Below are positions 18,647 through 27,864 of a DNA stretch of 64,000 nucleotides, piece by piece. A program made the position numbers and the translations under genes. The stretch spans positions 124,001 through 188,000 of the forward strand of contig NZ_JAAALB010000004.1 in the NCBI RefSeq assembly GCF_009905545.1, read 5' to 3'. The stretch is from Cellulophaga sp. BC115SP. Lineage in GTDB: Bacteria; Bacteroidota; Bacteroidia; Cytophagales; Spirosomataceae. A model generated the notes under the pieces. It was not told where the DNA came from, made no database searches, and saw only the letters and a list, made by a program, of their open reading frames with translations. Every line of letters begins with the position of its first letter. Within the stretch, counting starts at the first letter, position 1.

Positions 18647-21600
18647 ATGAAAAAACTATTACGACTTTGTATCTGTTTACTCCCTGTTGTTTGGCAAGTT
18701 TCGTGTACAAATGATACAGCATTGTTTACTCAGCTCAATGCAGAAGACACAGGTATTACCTTCTCAAATAGAATTACAGAGAGTGATACGATGAATGTTC
18801 TTACTTTTGAATATATCAACAATGGTGGGGGCGTTGCAGTGGGTGATTTTAATAATGATAGCTTGCCTGATGTCTATTTTACAGGGAATATGGTAAGCAA
18901 TAAATTATACTTGAATAAAGGTGATTTTAAGTTTGACGATATTACTGCCAAAGCAGGAGTGGATGGTGCTAAAAAATGGTGTTCAGGCGTGGCAATTGTC
19001 GATATCAATAATGATAACAAATTAGATATTTACGTTTGTGCTACTGCCAAAAAAGTAGCTTCAGAACGAGCAAATTTACTCTATGTCAACCAAGGTGTAG
19101 ATAAAAACAATGTACCTATTTTTAAAGAAATGGCACAAGAATATGGTATTGCTGATACAACCCATACGACTAATGCTGCTTTCTTTGACTATGATAATGA
19201 TGGTGACCTCGACCTTTATGTGCTTGTCAACGAAATGGATGATACCCGTTTTCCGAACAAGTATCACGAAAAAATTGTAGATGGTTCTTCTAAAAGAACT
19301 GATAGACTTTATAGAAATGATTGGGACCCTGTAAAAAAACACCCTGTTTATACCGACGTGTCTAAACAAGCAGGAATTCAGATTGAGGGATATGGGTTGG
19401 GACTGAATATCACCGACATCAACCGCGATGGCTGGAAAGATATTTATGTGACCAATGACTATTTAACGAATGATTTACTTTATATCAATAACCATGATGG
19501 CACCTTTACCGACCAAGCAAGTTTGTATTTCAAACATACTTCTTACTCTGCCATGGGAAATGATGTGAGTGATATTAACAATGATGGATTAGTCGACATT
19601 ATTGCATTGGATATGATGCCAGAGTCGAACTATCGTAAAAAAATGATGACTCCTGCTAATAACTACGTGACTTATCAAAATAATGAGCAATATGGTTATG
19701 GTTATCAATATCCACGAAATACCCTTCAGGTGAATTTAGGAAAAGATCCTTATTCACACCGTCCGTTATTTAGTGAAGTGGGACTGTTAGCTGGTGTTGC
19801 AGAAACAGATTGGAGTTGGACTCCTATGGTGACAGATTTCGACAATGATGGTCTTCGTGATATTATTATTACTAATGGATATCCACGTGATGTCACTGAC
19901 CAAGACTTCATTGCCTATCGTGCGTCTATGTCGAGTATCATGACTCGTATGATGTTGTTGGATTCGATTCCTTCTATCAAAATCAAAAACTTTGCTTACA
20001 AGAATAAAGGAGATTTGAAATTTGATGATGTTACAGAAGCGTGGGGTATTACACAACCTAGTTTTTCAAATGGAGCAGCCTATGCTGATTTAGATAATGA
20101 TGGTGATTTAGATTACATCGTGAATAATATCAATGATTCGGCATCTGTTTTTAGAAATAATGTGATTCAACAGAAACCCAATGAAAGTAACTATCTAAAG
20201 GTTCAACTTAAAGGGGGCAAAGACAATGTTCAAGGCTACGGTGCTTGGGTCGAAATTTTGTACGCAAATGATCAGAAACAAGTGTATGAATACACGCCAT
20301 ATCGTGGATATTTGTCTAGTGTAGACCCTACAGCACATTTTGGTTTGGGCAAAACACAAACTGTAAAAGAGGTAAAGGTAGTTTGGCAAAGTGGTAAAGG
20401 ACAAATTTTTAAAAATGTCAAAACAAACAAAACTTTGTATGTAGACGAAGCTCAAGCTCAGGTATTGCCTGATGAAAAAGAAAATACTGTAAGTCCTTTG
20501 CTTGTAGATATTACGGATGTATTAAATACAGGATATATTCATCATGAACAGGATATTATTGACTTTAACGTCCAAAAGTTACTGCCTCATAAATTCTCAC
20601 AATTTGGTCCAGCGTTGGCAGTAGGAGATGTAAACGGGGATGGGTTAGATGATATTTTTGTAGGTGGTGCAAGTCAATATAAAGGACGGTTCTTGTTGCA
20701 AAATACTACAGGTAAGTTTGAAGTAAAAGACTTTTTGCCTGGTCTTGAAGGAAAAGAAAAACTCTCAGAGGATATGGGGGTATTACTTTTTGATGCTGAA
20801 AAGGATGGCGATTTAGACTTGTACGTAGTAAGTGGAAGTTATGAATTCCCTGCGGGAGATCAAAACTACAAAGACCATTTGTTTATCAATGATGGAAAAG
20901 GACATTTTCAGTCTGCCGACCAAGCTATTCCTGCTTTACTAAAGAGTGGGTCTTGTATCAAGGCTGTAGATTATGACAGAGATGGTGATTTAGACTTGTT
21001 TATTGGAGGTAGGGTAGAGCCAGGAGCATATCCTAAGCCTGTGAATAGTTATATCCTCCGTAATGAAGCCCCTCAATTAAAATTTACAGATGTGACGGCA
21101 CAAGTAGCACCACAATTAAATCAAATTGGTTTGATTTGTGACGCTTTATGGACAGATTATGACAATGATGGTTGGACGGATTTGGCACTTGCTGGAGAGT
21201 TTATGCCAGTGACTTTCTTGAAAAATCAAAATGGTAAGTTAGCTCCAGCACAAGAAACAGGTATTGAATCTTATAAAGGCTGGTGGAATAGCCTTAGTGC
21301 AGGAGATTTTGACAATGATGGTGATATGGATTATGTGGCAGGTAACTTGGGGCTCAATTCATTGAATCGTGCATCAGACTCAAATCCCATTACTGTTTAC
21401 GCAAAAGATTTTAATAATGATGGGCATTATGATGCTATTCCAACGGTATTTTATAAAGACTTGGATGGTGTTCGCAAAGAATTCCCATTTAATACTCGTG
21501 ATGATTTAGCAAAGCAATTTATCCAAACTCGTCAACGTTTTGATTCGTATGCAAAATATGCCAAAGCAACCATCAATGAAGTATTAAAACCTGAGGAGCT

Positions 21601-22195
21601 AAAAGATGCTATTATCTTAAAAGCAAATTGGATGAAAACAAGTTATCTTGAAAATCAAGGAAATGGTAAGTTTAAGATAAAAGAATTGCCAGTTCAAACG
21701 CAATTTGCGCCTGTATTTGGTATGGTGGTACAAGACTTCGATCAAGATGGTAACTTGGATGTACTCATAACGGGTAATGACTATTCAACGGAGTTGACTG
21801 TTGGACGTATGGACGGGTCTCAGGGAAATCTTCTGAAAGGTGATGGTAAAGGAGGCTTTACAGTACTACCAATTGATCAAAGTGGCTATCGTGTAACTGG
21901 AGATGCCAAAGCATTAGTAGAGCTTCAGTCTGCAAAAGGTAGTTTATTGACCGTTACATCTCAAAATAGAGATAAATTGAAGTTTTTTGAAAGTACAAAA
22001 CCTTATAAAGTGCTTAAGCTTGCACCAAATGAAAGCAGTGCATTGTTGACACTTAAAAATGGTAAAACACGGAAAGTTGAAATTCCTTATGGCTCATCGT
22101 TCTTGTCACAATCGGCTCACAAACTCATGGTAGGAGGTGATGTTGTAAAAGCTCAAGCAATGAATGAAAGGGGTCTGAAACGTGTGTTAAACTAA
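18647..22195 (+). CDS. FG-GAP/VCBS-repeat lipoprotein with UnbV/ASPIC domain (CRTAC1-like)
   Basis: Large exported lipoprotein (1,182 residues) of unproven function that often accompanies SusCD pairs in Bacteroidota. The ATG at 18647 is chosen over 18599 because it opens a lipoprotein signal (MKKLLRLCICLL... ending QVSC, Cys20) and because 18599 lies inside a terminator. The protein contains many FG-GAP/VCBS blades with calcium-binding loops of the DxDxDG or DxNxDG type (for example DFNNDSLPDVYF, DYDNDGDLDLYV, DINRDGWKDIYV, DLDNDGDLDYIV, DFDNDGDMDYVAG). They fall in two blocks flanking an ASPIC/UnbV domain (GYGAWVEILYANDQKQV...AHFGLGKTQTVKEVKVVW) near the middle. A beta-propeller surface protein that binds carbohydrate or protein is likely; no catalytic residues are recognised. 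Confidence 0.88.
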   Translation: MKKLLRLCICLLPVVWQVSCTNDTALFTQLNAEDTGITFSNRITESDTMNVLTFEYINNGGGVAVGDFNNDSLPDVYFTGNMVSNKLYLNKGDFKFDDITAKAGVDGAKKWCSGVAIVDINNDNKLDIYVCATAKKVASERANLLYVNQGVDKNNVPIFKEMAQEYGIADTTHTTNAAFFDYDNDGDLDLYVLVNEMDDTRFPNKYHEKIVDGSSKRTDRLYRNDWDPVKKHPVYTDVSKQAGIQIEGYGLGLNITDINRDGWKDIYVTNDYLTNDLLYINNHDGTFTDQASLYFKHTSYSAMGNDVSDINNDGLVDIIALDMMPESNYRKKMMTPANNYVTYQNNEQYGYGYQYPRNTLQVNLGKDPYSHRPLFSEVGLLAGVAETDWSWTPMVTDFDNDGLRDIIITNGYPRDVTDQDFIAYRASMSSIMTRMMLLDSIPSIKIKNFAYKNKGDLKFDDVTEAWGITQPSFSNGAAYADLDNDGDLDYIVNNINDSASVFRNNVIQQKPNESNYLKVQLKGGKDNVQGYGAWVEILYANDQKQVYEYTPYRGYLSSVDPTAHFGLGKTQTVKEVKVVWQSGKGQIFKNVKTNKTLYVDEAQAQVLPDEKENTVSPLLVDITDVLNTGYIHHEQDIIDFNVQKLLPHKFSQFGPALAVGDVNGDGLDDIFVGGASQYKGRFLLQNTTGKFEVKDFLPGLEGKEKLSEDMGVLLFDAEKDGDLDLYVVSGSYEFPAGDQNYKDHLFINDGKGHFQSADQAIPALLKSGSCIKAVDYDRDGDLDLFIGGRVEPGAYPKPVNSYILRNEAPQLKFTDVTAQVAPQLNQIGLICDALWTDYDNDGWTDLALAGEFMPVTFLKNQNGKLAPAQETGIESYKGWWNSLSAGDFDNDGDMDYVAGNLGLNSLNRASDSNPITVYAKDFNNDGHYDAIPTVFYKDLDGVRKEFPFNTRDDLAKQFIQTRQRFDSYAKYAKATINEVLKPEELKDAIILKANWMKTSYLENQGNGKFKIKELPVQTQFAPVFGMVVQDFDQDGNLDVLITGNDYSTELTVGRMDGSQGNLLKGDGKGGFTVLPIDQSGYRVTGDAKALVELQSAKGSLLTVTSQNRDKLKFFESTKPYKVLKLAPNESSALLTLKNGKTRKVEIPYGSSFLSQSAHKLMVGGDVVKAQAMNERGLKRVLN

Positions 22196-22200
22196 ATTAA

Positions 22201-22236
22201 AAAGAAAAGGGGCGTTAGCCCCTTTTCTTTTTAATT
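22201..22236. terminator. Bidirectional terminator between the FG-GAP gene and PBP1A
   Basis: A 13-bp stem (AAAGAAAAGGGGC, 22201-22213, with GCCCCTTTTCTTT, 22218-22230) and loop GTTA, between convergent genes. Confidence 0.88.
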
Positions 22237-24558
22237 TAAAAATCCATCTTCATCTTTAGGTTTTACCGTTGGCGATTGAACTTGTGTCGAATCGCTTGGA
22301 GCAGTATAACAGTTAATATCTACACCATCGGGTTTATTGAAAGGTTCCTTTTTGTATCCTGCAATCCTAAGTGATGGATCAGCATATACTTTATCCATAA
22401 ACATGGCATAGGCAGGCATAGCCATTTTGGCACCTTGTCCCAAACTAATACTACGGAAGTGAATACTACGGTCATCGCCACCAACCCAAACACCACCGAC
22501 TAAACTTTGTGTTACACCCATAAACCAACCATCTGAATAGTTGGATGTAGTACCTGTCTTGGCACCTATTTCATTGCCTTGTGCACAACTATAACGACGC
22601 AAACCTTCTGCAGTACCTCCTGGTTCTTGCACAGCACCTTGAAGCATGTGTACCATTTTATAGGCCGTTTCTTTATTCATCACTTGCTTTGTCGTTGTTT
22701 CAAAACGACGAAGCTCGTTCCCATTTTTATCTTCAATACTTACAATTAAAAGCGGCTCAATACGATAGCCCTCATTCACAAAAGAGCAGTATGCATCCAC
22801 TTGTTCAAAAACAGAAACCTCACTAGAGCCTAAACATAGCGCAGGTGTTTCATTCAAAGGACTGGTGATACCAACACGGTGTGCAAATTCAGCTACTTTT
22901 TGAGGCCCTAATTGCTTCATTAATTTAGCTGCAATCGTATTAATTGAACGCGCCATTGCTCTACGCAAAGACATACTTTGGTAAGAATATTTTCCATCAG
23001 AGTTTTGTGGTGTCCATGATTTCATAATACCATCTTCTTGTCCAAAAGTAACAGGCTCATCCACAACATTGTCACATGGTGTCACAATATCGCTTTCAAT
23101 TGCCGATGCATACACAAAAGGCTTGAATGTTGAGCCTGGTTGACGTCTACTTTGGCGAACATGGTCGTATTTGAAATACTTGAAATTAATACCACCTACC
23201 CAAGCCTTAACATGGCCATTGTTAGGATCCATTGCCATTGCACCTGCATTAAGGATTCTTTTGTAATAATTGAGTGAATCCATCGGTGAAAGAGTGGTAT
23301 CTTTTTCTCCTTGCCACGAAAATACCGTCATGCGAACAGGTTTATTAAGAACCTCCCAAACTTTTTCTTCATCACCATCCATCTCCTCCATCAATTGTTT
23401 GTATCGGTCAGTACGTTTCATAGCATCCTTCAAGAATCCCTTAATTTCACGCATGTGCTCATCAACCCACGGATTACGACCTTTCCAATGCTCATAAAAC
23501 TTCTTTTGCTGAGCCATCATATGTTCGCGAATGGATTCTTCAAAGTACTGTTGCATGCGAGAATCAAGCGTACAATGAATTTTGAGCCCACTTGTATAAA
23601 GATTCAGCTGTTCGTCGTCACCACGACTCTCATTAATTTCCGCAATAATTGCCAAAAGTTGTTTTTTGATAGCTTCTCTGAAATAAGGAGCCAAACCTGT
23701 ATTGTGGTTTTCAATTTTAAATTTCAACTGAATAGGCTTTTCCTGCATTTCAGCAGCTTCAGCCTCGGGTAAATAGCCATATTTAACCATCTGTGCCAAA
23801 ACAATATTACGTCTATCAAGGCATTTTTCAGGACGTCTTCGTGGGTCATAAAGATTGGGGTTCTGAAGCATCCCTACAAGCGTTGCCGCTTCGCTTACAC
23901 TAACATTACCTACTTCTTTACTAAAATAAGTCTTACAGGCTACACGAATACCATAAGCATTGTTTCCAAACTCTACTTCGTTTAGATACATTTTCATGAT
24001 TTCTTGTTTGGTATATCGACTTTCAAGACGAATGGCCAAAATCCATTCCTTAGTTTTAGCAATTATAGTACTGATTTTTGGAATTCGCATCAAAAGCCCT
24101 TTGTACTCCATTCCTTCCTCTGTTGATTCTGCTCTTCGAGTATTGAATAGGTTTTTGGCTAATTGTTGCGTGATAGTACTACCACCACCTGCCGTACCAA
24201 AGCTGGTCACTACACGAAATGTACTACGTAAATCAATCCCAGAATGTTTGGCAAAACGAGCATCTTCGGTTGCCATCAAGGCATTGATGATATTGGGCGA
24301 AAGCTCTTCAAATTCTACAGGACTACGGTTTTCTCTGAAATATTTGGTTAGTTCGACACCGTCTTCCGAAATTAAAACAGAGGCTAATTGGCTTTTAGGA
24401 TTTTCAAGCTCTTGGAGACTAGGCATTCCTCCAAACAACCAGAAGAAGTTATAGTTAACAGCTAGAACATATAAAACAAGCGCAATAAAACCACGAATAG
24501 ACCATTTCCAGAGGCTTTGAATGGTACGTTGGTATTTACCGGGTTGGAGTTTTATCAT
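22231..24558 (-). CDS. Penicillin-binding protein 1A (bifunctional transglycosylase/transpeptidase)
   Basis: Membrane-anchored peptidoglycan synthase of 775 residues. After one N-terminal TM helix (about residues 18-42) comes a GT51 glycosyltransferase domain with catalytic motif EDARFAKHSGIDLRS and the GGGSTITQQLAKNLF and NEVEFGNNAYGI motifs. The transpeptidase domain shows SxxK as STFK (RQPGSTFKPFVYASA), SxN as SIN (RRAMARSINTIAAKL) and KTGT (GAKTGTTSNYSDGWFMG). The C-terminus is a short Pro/Asp-rich tail. Class A PBP of the PBP1a family; monocistronic, with a 245-base AT-rich upstream gap. Confidence 0.95.
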   Translation of the reverse strand: MIKLQPGKYQRTIQSLWKWSIRGFIALVLYVLAVNYNFFWLFGGMPSLQELENPKSQLASVLISEDGVELTKYFRENRSPVEFEELSPNIINALMATEDARFAKHSGIDLRSTFRVVTSFGTAGGGSTITQQLAKNLFNTRRAESTEEGMEYKGLLMRIPKISTIIAKTKEWILAIRLESRYTKQEIMKMYLNEVEFGNNAYGIRVACKTYFSKEVGNVSVSEAATLVGMLQNPNLYDPRRRPEKCLDRRNIVLAQMVKYGYLPEAEAAEMQEKPIQLKFKIENHNTGLAPYFREAIKKQLLAIIAEINESRGDDEQLNLYTSGLKIHCTLDSRMQQYFEESIREHMMAQQKKFYEHWKGRNPWVDEHMREIKGFLKDAMKRTDRYKQLMEEMDGDEEKVWEVLNKPVRMTVFSWQGEKDTTLSPMDSLNYYKRILNAGAMAMDPNNGHVKAWVGGINFKYFKYDHVRQSRRQPGSTFKPFVYASAIESDIVTPCDNVVDEPVTFGQEDGIMKSWTPQNSDGKYSYQSMSLRRAMARSINTIAAKLMKQLGPQKVAEFAHRVGITSPLNETPALCLGSSEVSVFEQVDAYCSFVNEGYRIEPLLIVSIEDKNGNELRRFETTTKQVMNKETAYKMVHMLQGAVQEPGGTAEGLRRYSCAQGNEIGAKTGTTSNYSDGWFMGVTQSLVGGVWVGGDDRSIHFRSISLGQGAKMAMPAYAMFMDKVYADPSLRIAGYKKEPFNKPDGVDINCYTAPSDSTQVQSPTVKPKDEDGFLN

Positions 24559-24803
24559 GAGTTTATAGTTATGACTTGAGTCGTTTATGGGGTTTAAAAT
24601 GTTTTGATGTAAGAGCGTTAGTGTATTTCGGTAAATTCAAGGCTACTTTCGAAATCTACCATCTTACATCAGCAATTAGGGTAACTCTCTTTTACAAATT
24701 TAAAAATTTAATACATATACGCTTGATTTACCAGAAAAGTATTCGAGTCTGTCAGAATTATTGAGTAAATGGATTATTACTAGAATGATATATTTCCGAA
24801 ATA

Positions 24804-25457
24804 TCAATTTCTCCTTGTCAATAATCCTTTTTGACTTAATTGTGGATATTTAGTTTCAAAATATTTCTGATAGATTTCAATAGATACAATAGCACTAATT
24901 ATTCCGACGATTGAACCACCCAATAAGTCTTCAGGAAAGTGCTGAAAAAGATAAGGTCTAGAATAGGCTGCTGTGAGTGCCAAGGTAAGGAAAATAGGAC
25001 TTAACACTGGCTTTTTGGCAAAAAATACCCAAAGTGTAAACACACAAAATGCACTAGTCGTATGCCCTGAAGGAAAACTATTGAAGCCGTGTAGTTCAAC
25101 ACCATTCACATATTGCCAAGGGTATGATATATCTTTAAAAAATTCGCTAGGTCGTAAGGTTTGAAACGAAAATTTTAAACTCTGTGAAATAATGGTACTA
25201 ACTGCAAAGGCTATAGCTCCAATGAGTGCATTTTCATACCTGAATAATAACCAAACCAAAATCGTAACAGCGAAAAACCATCCCTCACCTAACTGAGTTG
25301 CCCACCAGAAAAAAGTATCTGACCACATCGTTCGGTGAGTATTAATCCAAACCATTTGTTCGAACTTGGGAGTGTCCAAAACCCACACCAAGCACACAAG
25401 CCACAAAAGGATAAAAGGAATAAAAAAAGAGAGATTATTTTTCAAAAGATTTTTCAT
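24804..25457 (-). CDS. PAP2 family membrane phosphatase
   Basis: Integral membrane phosphatase of about 217 residues, acting on undecaprenyl pyrophosphate, phosphatidylglycerophosphate or a similar lipid phosphate. It has about six hydrophobic segments and the three PAP2 motifs: KFSFQTLRP (K-x6-RP), FPSGHTTSAF (PSGH) and SRPYLFQHFPEDLLGG (SR-x5-H-x3-D). An upstream in-frame ATG at 25496 would add 13 residues; the start at 25457 (MKNLLKNNL) gives a more usual N-terminus. The precise substrate cannot be set from sequence. Confidence 0.85.
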   Translation of the reverse strand: MKNLLKNNLSFFIPFILLWLVCLVWVLDTPKFEQMVWINTHRTMWSDTFFWWATQLGEGWFFAVTILVWLLFRYENALIGAIAFAVSTIISQSLKFSFQTLRPSEFFKDISYPWQYVNGVELHGFNSFPSGHTTSAFCVFTLWVFFAKKPVLSPIFLTLALTAAYSRPYLFQHFPEDLLGGSIVGIISAIVSIEIYQKYFETKYPQLSQKGLLTRRN

Positions 25458-25604
25458 AACCACAAAGTTCGTAAAAAATGAGCCTCCTTCAAACATCCTT
25501 GTTTTGATAGTAGGTCAAATAAGGTCGCAGCTATCAGTATAGTAAGTGGTTCATTGCCTGAGAATTAATAAAAAATCTTTTTCTCAAAAGTATTGCTTCG
25601 AATT

Positions 25605-25636
25605 GTTGTCATTTTCAAAAAAAGTCTCTAATTTTG
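25605..25636 (+). promoter_or_regulatory. Promoter for yceD-rpmF
   Basis: A TTG/TTGTTG -33 element (ending 25608) and TAATTTTG -7 element (25629-25636) separated by 20 bases match the Bacteroidota primary sigma consensus. The leader of about 105 bases downstream contains three small inverted repeats (25651-25669, around 25684-25703, and around 25725-25740). Confidence 0.65.
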
Positions 25637-25749
25637 CAGTCTTTTCGGGATAACCTAGCTTTAGGTTAGCTCAAAAGCATGCGTACAATACAATGTACAC
25701 GGTGATATAAAGTATCCAAACCGAGTCTGTCTGACAGACCTTTATTTGA

Positions 25750-26415
25750 TTGAAAGCCTTGAAAAAGAATTATTTAGCAAATTATAAGATTGATATTTTT
25801 CGCCTCGACAACAAGCAATATGTGCATGAGTTTGAGGGTGACGATCAGTTTTTTGCTGAGTTTGAACAGGATGAAATCGGAAAAGGAAACTTCAAAGCAA
25901 AAGTAACTTTAGACAAATCTGAAACGATGATTCAGTTACTTTATGAAATTGAAGCAGTCGTAGAATTGACTTGTGATAGAAGCCTTGAGCAGTTTGATTA
26001 CCCTATTAACATTACGAAAAAAATGATTCTGAAGTTTGCAGATCGCACAGAGGAAGTCACAGATGAACTGATGTTAATTGACCGTCATGTACAACAGATT
26101 AATGTAGCGCAAGACATATTTGACTTCATATTTTTGGAAATTCCGATCAAGAAATTGCACCCCAAATTTGTACAAGAAGAAACGGAAGGGTACGATGAGG
26201 AAGACGAAGACGATGAAGATTGGGAGGATGACGATTTGCTTTGGGAAGATGAAGAAGGAGAGTTTGTTTATACCACAGGAGGCGGAGATGACGACGACGA
26301 GGATGAAGAAGAAGAATATGAAGAGGAGGAACAAGAAAGCCCCGAAGATGACTCAGAAGCACCAATAGACCCACGTTGGGCTATATTGAAGAATTTGAAA
26401 AATAATCAAAATTAA
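25750..26415 (+). CDS. YceD / DUF177 family protein with long acidic tail
   Basis: Homologue of YceD, a small protein nearly always encoded before rpmF and linked to rRNA/ribosome maturation; its mechanism is unclear. The DUF177 core lies at about residues 1-135 (EAVVELTCDRSLEQFDYPI is the recognisable block; family members often have a Cys pair here, only one Cys is seen). The last ~85 residues are extremely acidic (long runs of Asp/Glu), ending in SEAPIDPRWAILKNLKNNQN. An in-frame TGA lies directly before TTG 25750 and no ATG is available nearby, so a TTG start (25750 or 25759) is likely. rpmF follows 64 bases downstream. Confidence 0.85.
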   Translation: MKALKKNYLANYKIDIFRLDNKQYVHEFEGDDQFFAEFEQDEIGKGNFKAKVTLDKSETMIQLLYEIEAVVELTCDRSLEQFDYPINITKKMILKFADRTEEVTDELMLIDRHVQQINVAQDIFDFIFLEIPIKKLHPKFVQEETEGYDEEDEDDEDWEDDDLLWEDEEGEFVYTTGGGDDDDEDEEEEYEEEEQESPEDDSEAPIDPRWAILKNLKNNQN

Positions 26416-26479
26416 TTTTAGAGCAAGACGCTCGTACATAAGTTAAGTAACAACGTAACAAAATAACGGAAATAAGAAA

Positions 26480-26674
26480 ATGGCACATCCTAAACGAAGA
26501 CATTCGACAACTCGCAGAGATAAGAGACGTTCACATGATTTTGCTACTCCAAAAGCAATCACTGTAGACCCAACTACTGGCGAAATTCACTTGCGTCACC
26601 GTGCACACGTATTCGAAGGTAACCTTTACTACAAAGGTAAAATGGTAGTAGAAGGTTATGCTGCACAAGCGTAA
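26480..26674 (+). CDS. rpmF: 50S ribosomal protein L32
   Basis: Large-subunit ribosomal protein of 64 residues beginning [20 protein letters not shown], the invariant basic L32 N-terminus, with the [18 protein letters not shown] block. It has no cysteines, so it is the zinc-independent (C-minus) form. It sits in the classic yceD-rpmF-plsX-fabH order that couples ribosome and lipid genes. Confidence 0.98.
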   Translation: MAHPKRRHSTTRRDKRRSHDFATPKAITVDPTTGEIHLRHRAHVFEGNLYYKGKMVVEGYAAQA

Positions 26675-26797
26675 TTGATACAATATTTTAGGTATTAAAT
26701 AGGCTAAAGTTTCTGATTATCAGAGGTATAGCTGATAAATGTGTTTTTTTACATATAAAAAACACAAAAAAATACTGTTTTCAACTTCTTAAAATGC

Positions 26798-26805
26798 TAT
26801 TTTTG
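26798..26805 (+). promoter_or_regulatory. Candidate plsX -7 element
   Basis: TATTTTTG followed by CAG matches TAnnTTTG and lies 34 bases upstream of the plsX ATG, a good position for an internal promoter. The -33 region (TGTTTTC around 26776) is only approximate. Confidence 0.5.
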
Positions 26806-26838
26806 CAGTTACCAATTTTGCGTAAACAAAAATAACCA

Positions 26839-27780
26839 ATGAATATAGGAGTTGATGCAATGGGCGGCGACTTCGCCCCGCAAGCCATAGTTGAAGGAGC
26901 AGTATTAGCAGCTAATGAGTTGCCCGAAGGTGTGACAATCGTATTGATTGGTCAAGTCGAGGCAATTCAAGCAGTTCTTGATAAACAAAATTATACGGGA
27001 TCAAACATTAAAATTGTTGAGGCTAACGAAACAATTGAGATGGGTGAACATCCTGTAAAAGCCTTACAAGCTAAACCCAATTCCAGTATCGGAGTTGGGT
27101 TTAAACTTTTAAAGACAGGTGAAATCGATTCATTTGGCTCGGCAGGTAATACTGGTGCGATGATGGTTGGTTCACTTTTCTCAATAAAGGCAATCGAAGG
27201 TGTTCAGCGCCCTGCAATCGCTGGCTTTGCACCACAAACCAACGGCAAAATGGCCGTAATGGTGGACATTGGTGCTAATGCCGACGTAAAACCAGAAATG
27301 CTTGAGCAATTCGGCTTGTTAGGATCTATTTATTACCAAGCTACAACAGGTGAAGAAAATCCCAAAGTAGGCTTGATGAATATTGGAGAAGAAGCAGAAA
27401 AAGGTTCTGTTATTGCTCAACAAGCTCACAAACTAATGAAGGAAAATGCTAAAATGAACTTCATTGGTAACATCGAAGGAAAAGATTTCTTTAAAGGGAA
27501 AGCTGATGTGATTGTCACAGATGGATTCACTGGAAATATTCTTTTGAAAATGGGCGAGTCGTTATACGGTATTATGAAAGATCAAGGTGTTGAAACAAAT
27601 TTCCTTGACAAAACTAATTATGAAGCCGTAGGTGGTAGCCCAATCGTTGGAGTGAATGGCAATGTTATTATTGCACATGGAGCGTCATCGGCAAAAGCTA
27701 TTAAAAATATGATTCATCTTTCTACTAAAATAGTAGAATCTAAAGTTACAGAAAAGATCAAAGAAGCACTTAGTGCATAG
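26839..27780 (+). CDS. plsX: Phosphate acyltransferase PlsX
   Basis: Makes acyl-phosphate from acyl-ACP, the first step of the PlsX/PlsY route to glycerophospholipids; a peripheral membrane enzyme. The 313-residue protein has the signature MNIGVDAMGGDFAPQAIVEGA, IEMGEHPVKALQAKPNSSI, GSAGNTGAMM, VMVDIGANADVKPEML, and VIVTDGFTGNILLKMGE, ending with the conserved GVNGNVIIAHGASSAKAIKNM. Full length for the family. fabH follows after 84 bases. Confidence 0.97.
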   Translation: MNIGVDAMGGDFAPQAIVEGAVLAANELPEGVTIVLIGQVEAIQAVLDKQNYTGSNIKIVEANETIEMGEHPVKALQAKPNSSIGVGFKLLKTGEIDSFGSAGNTGAMMVGSLFSIKAIEGVQRPAIAGFAPQTNGKMAVMVDIGANADVKPEMLEQFGLLGSIYYQATTGEENPKVGLMNIGEEAEKGSVIAQQAHKLMKENAKMNFIGNIEGKDFFKGKADVIVTDGFTGNILLKMGESLYGIMKDQGVETNFLDKTNYEAVGGSPIVGVNGNVIIAHGASSAKAIKNMIHLSTKIVESKVTEKIKEALSA

Positions 27781-27864
27781 TGAGTGTTCCTGCCAACTAC
27801 CGTGTTGTGCTTAAAGGCACTTCACTTAGCGCTAGTTCGCAGGGCACTATTTATATTATTGAAC

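Noticed and set aside
23311-23772. 153-codon open frame on the plus strand inside the PBP1A gene
   Set aside because: Shadow of a conserved bifunctional PBP; no motif, no promoter, no homologous character.
23960-24454. 164-codon open frame opposite the GT51 domain of PBP1A
   Set aside because: Covers the conserved transglycosylase motifs of the opposite strand, so it is a coding shadow.
24576-24764. 62-codon frame in the gap between PBP1A and PAP2
   Set aside because: AT-rich, no homology-like features, starts within the likely promoter region of PBP1A.
27784-27864. GTG start giving a 27-residue N-terminal extension of FabH
   Set aside because: The extension is not FabH-like; the ATG at 27865 gives the standard N-terminus.
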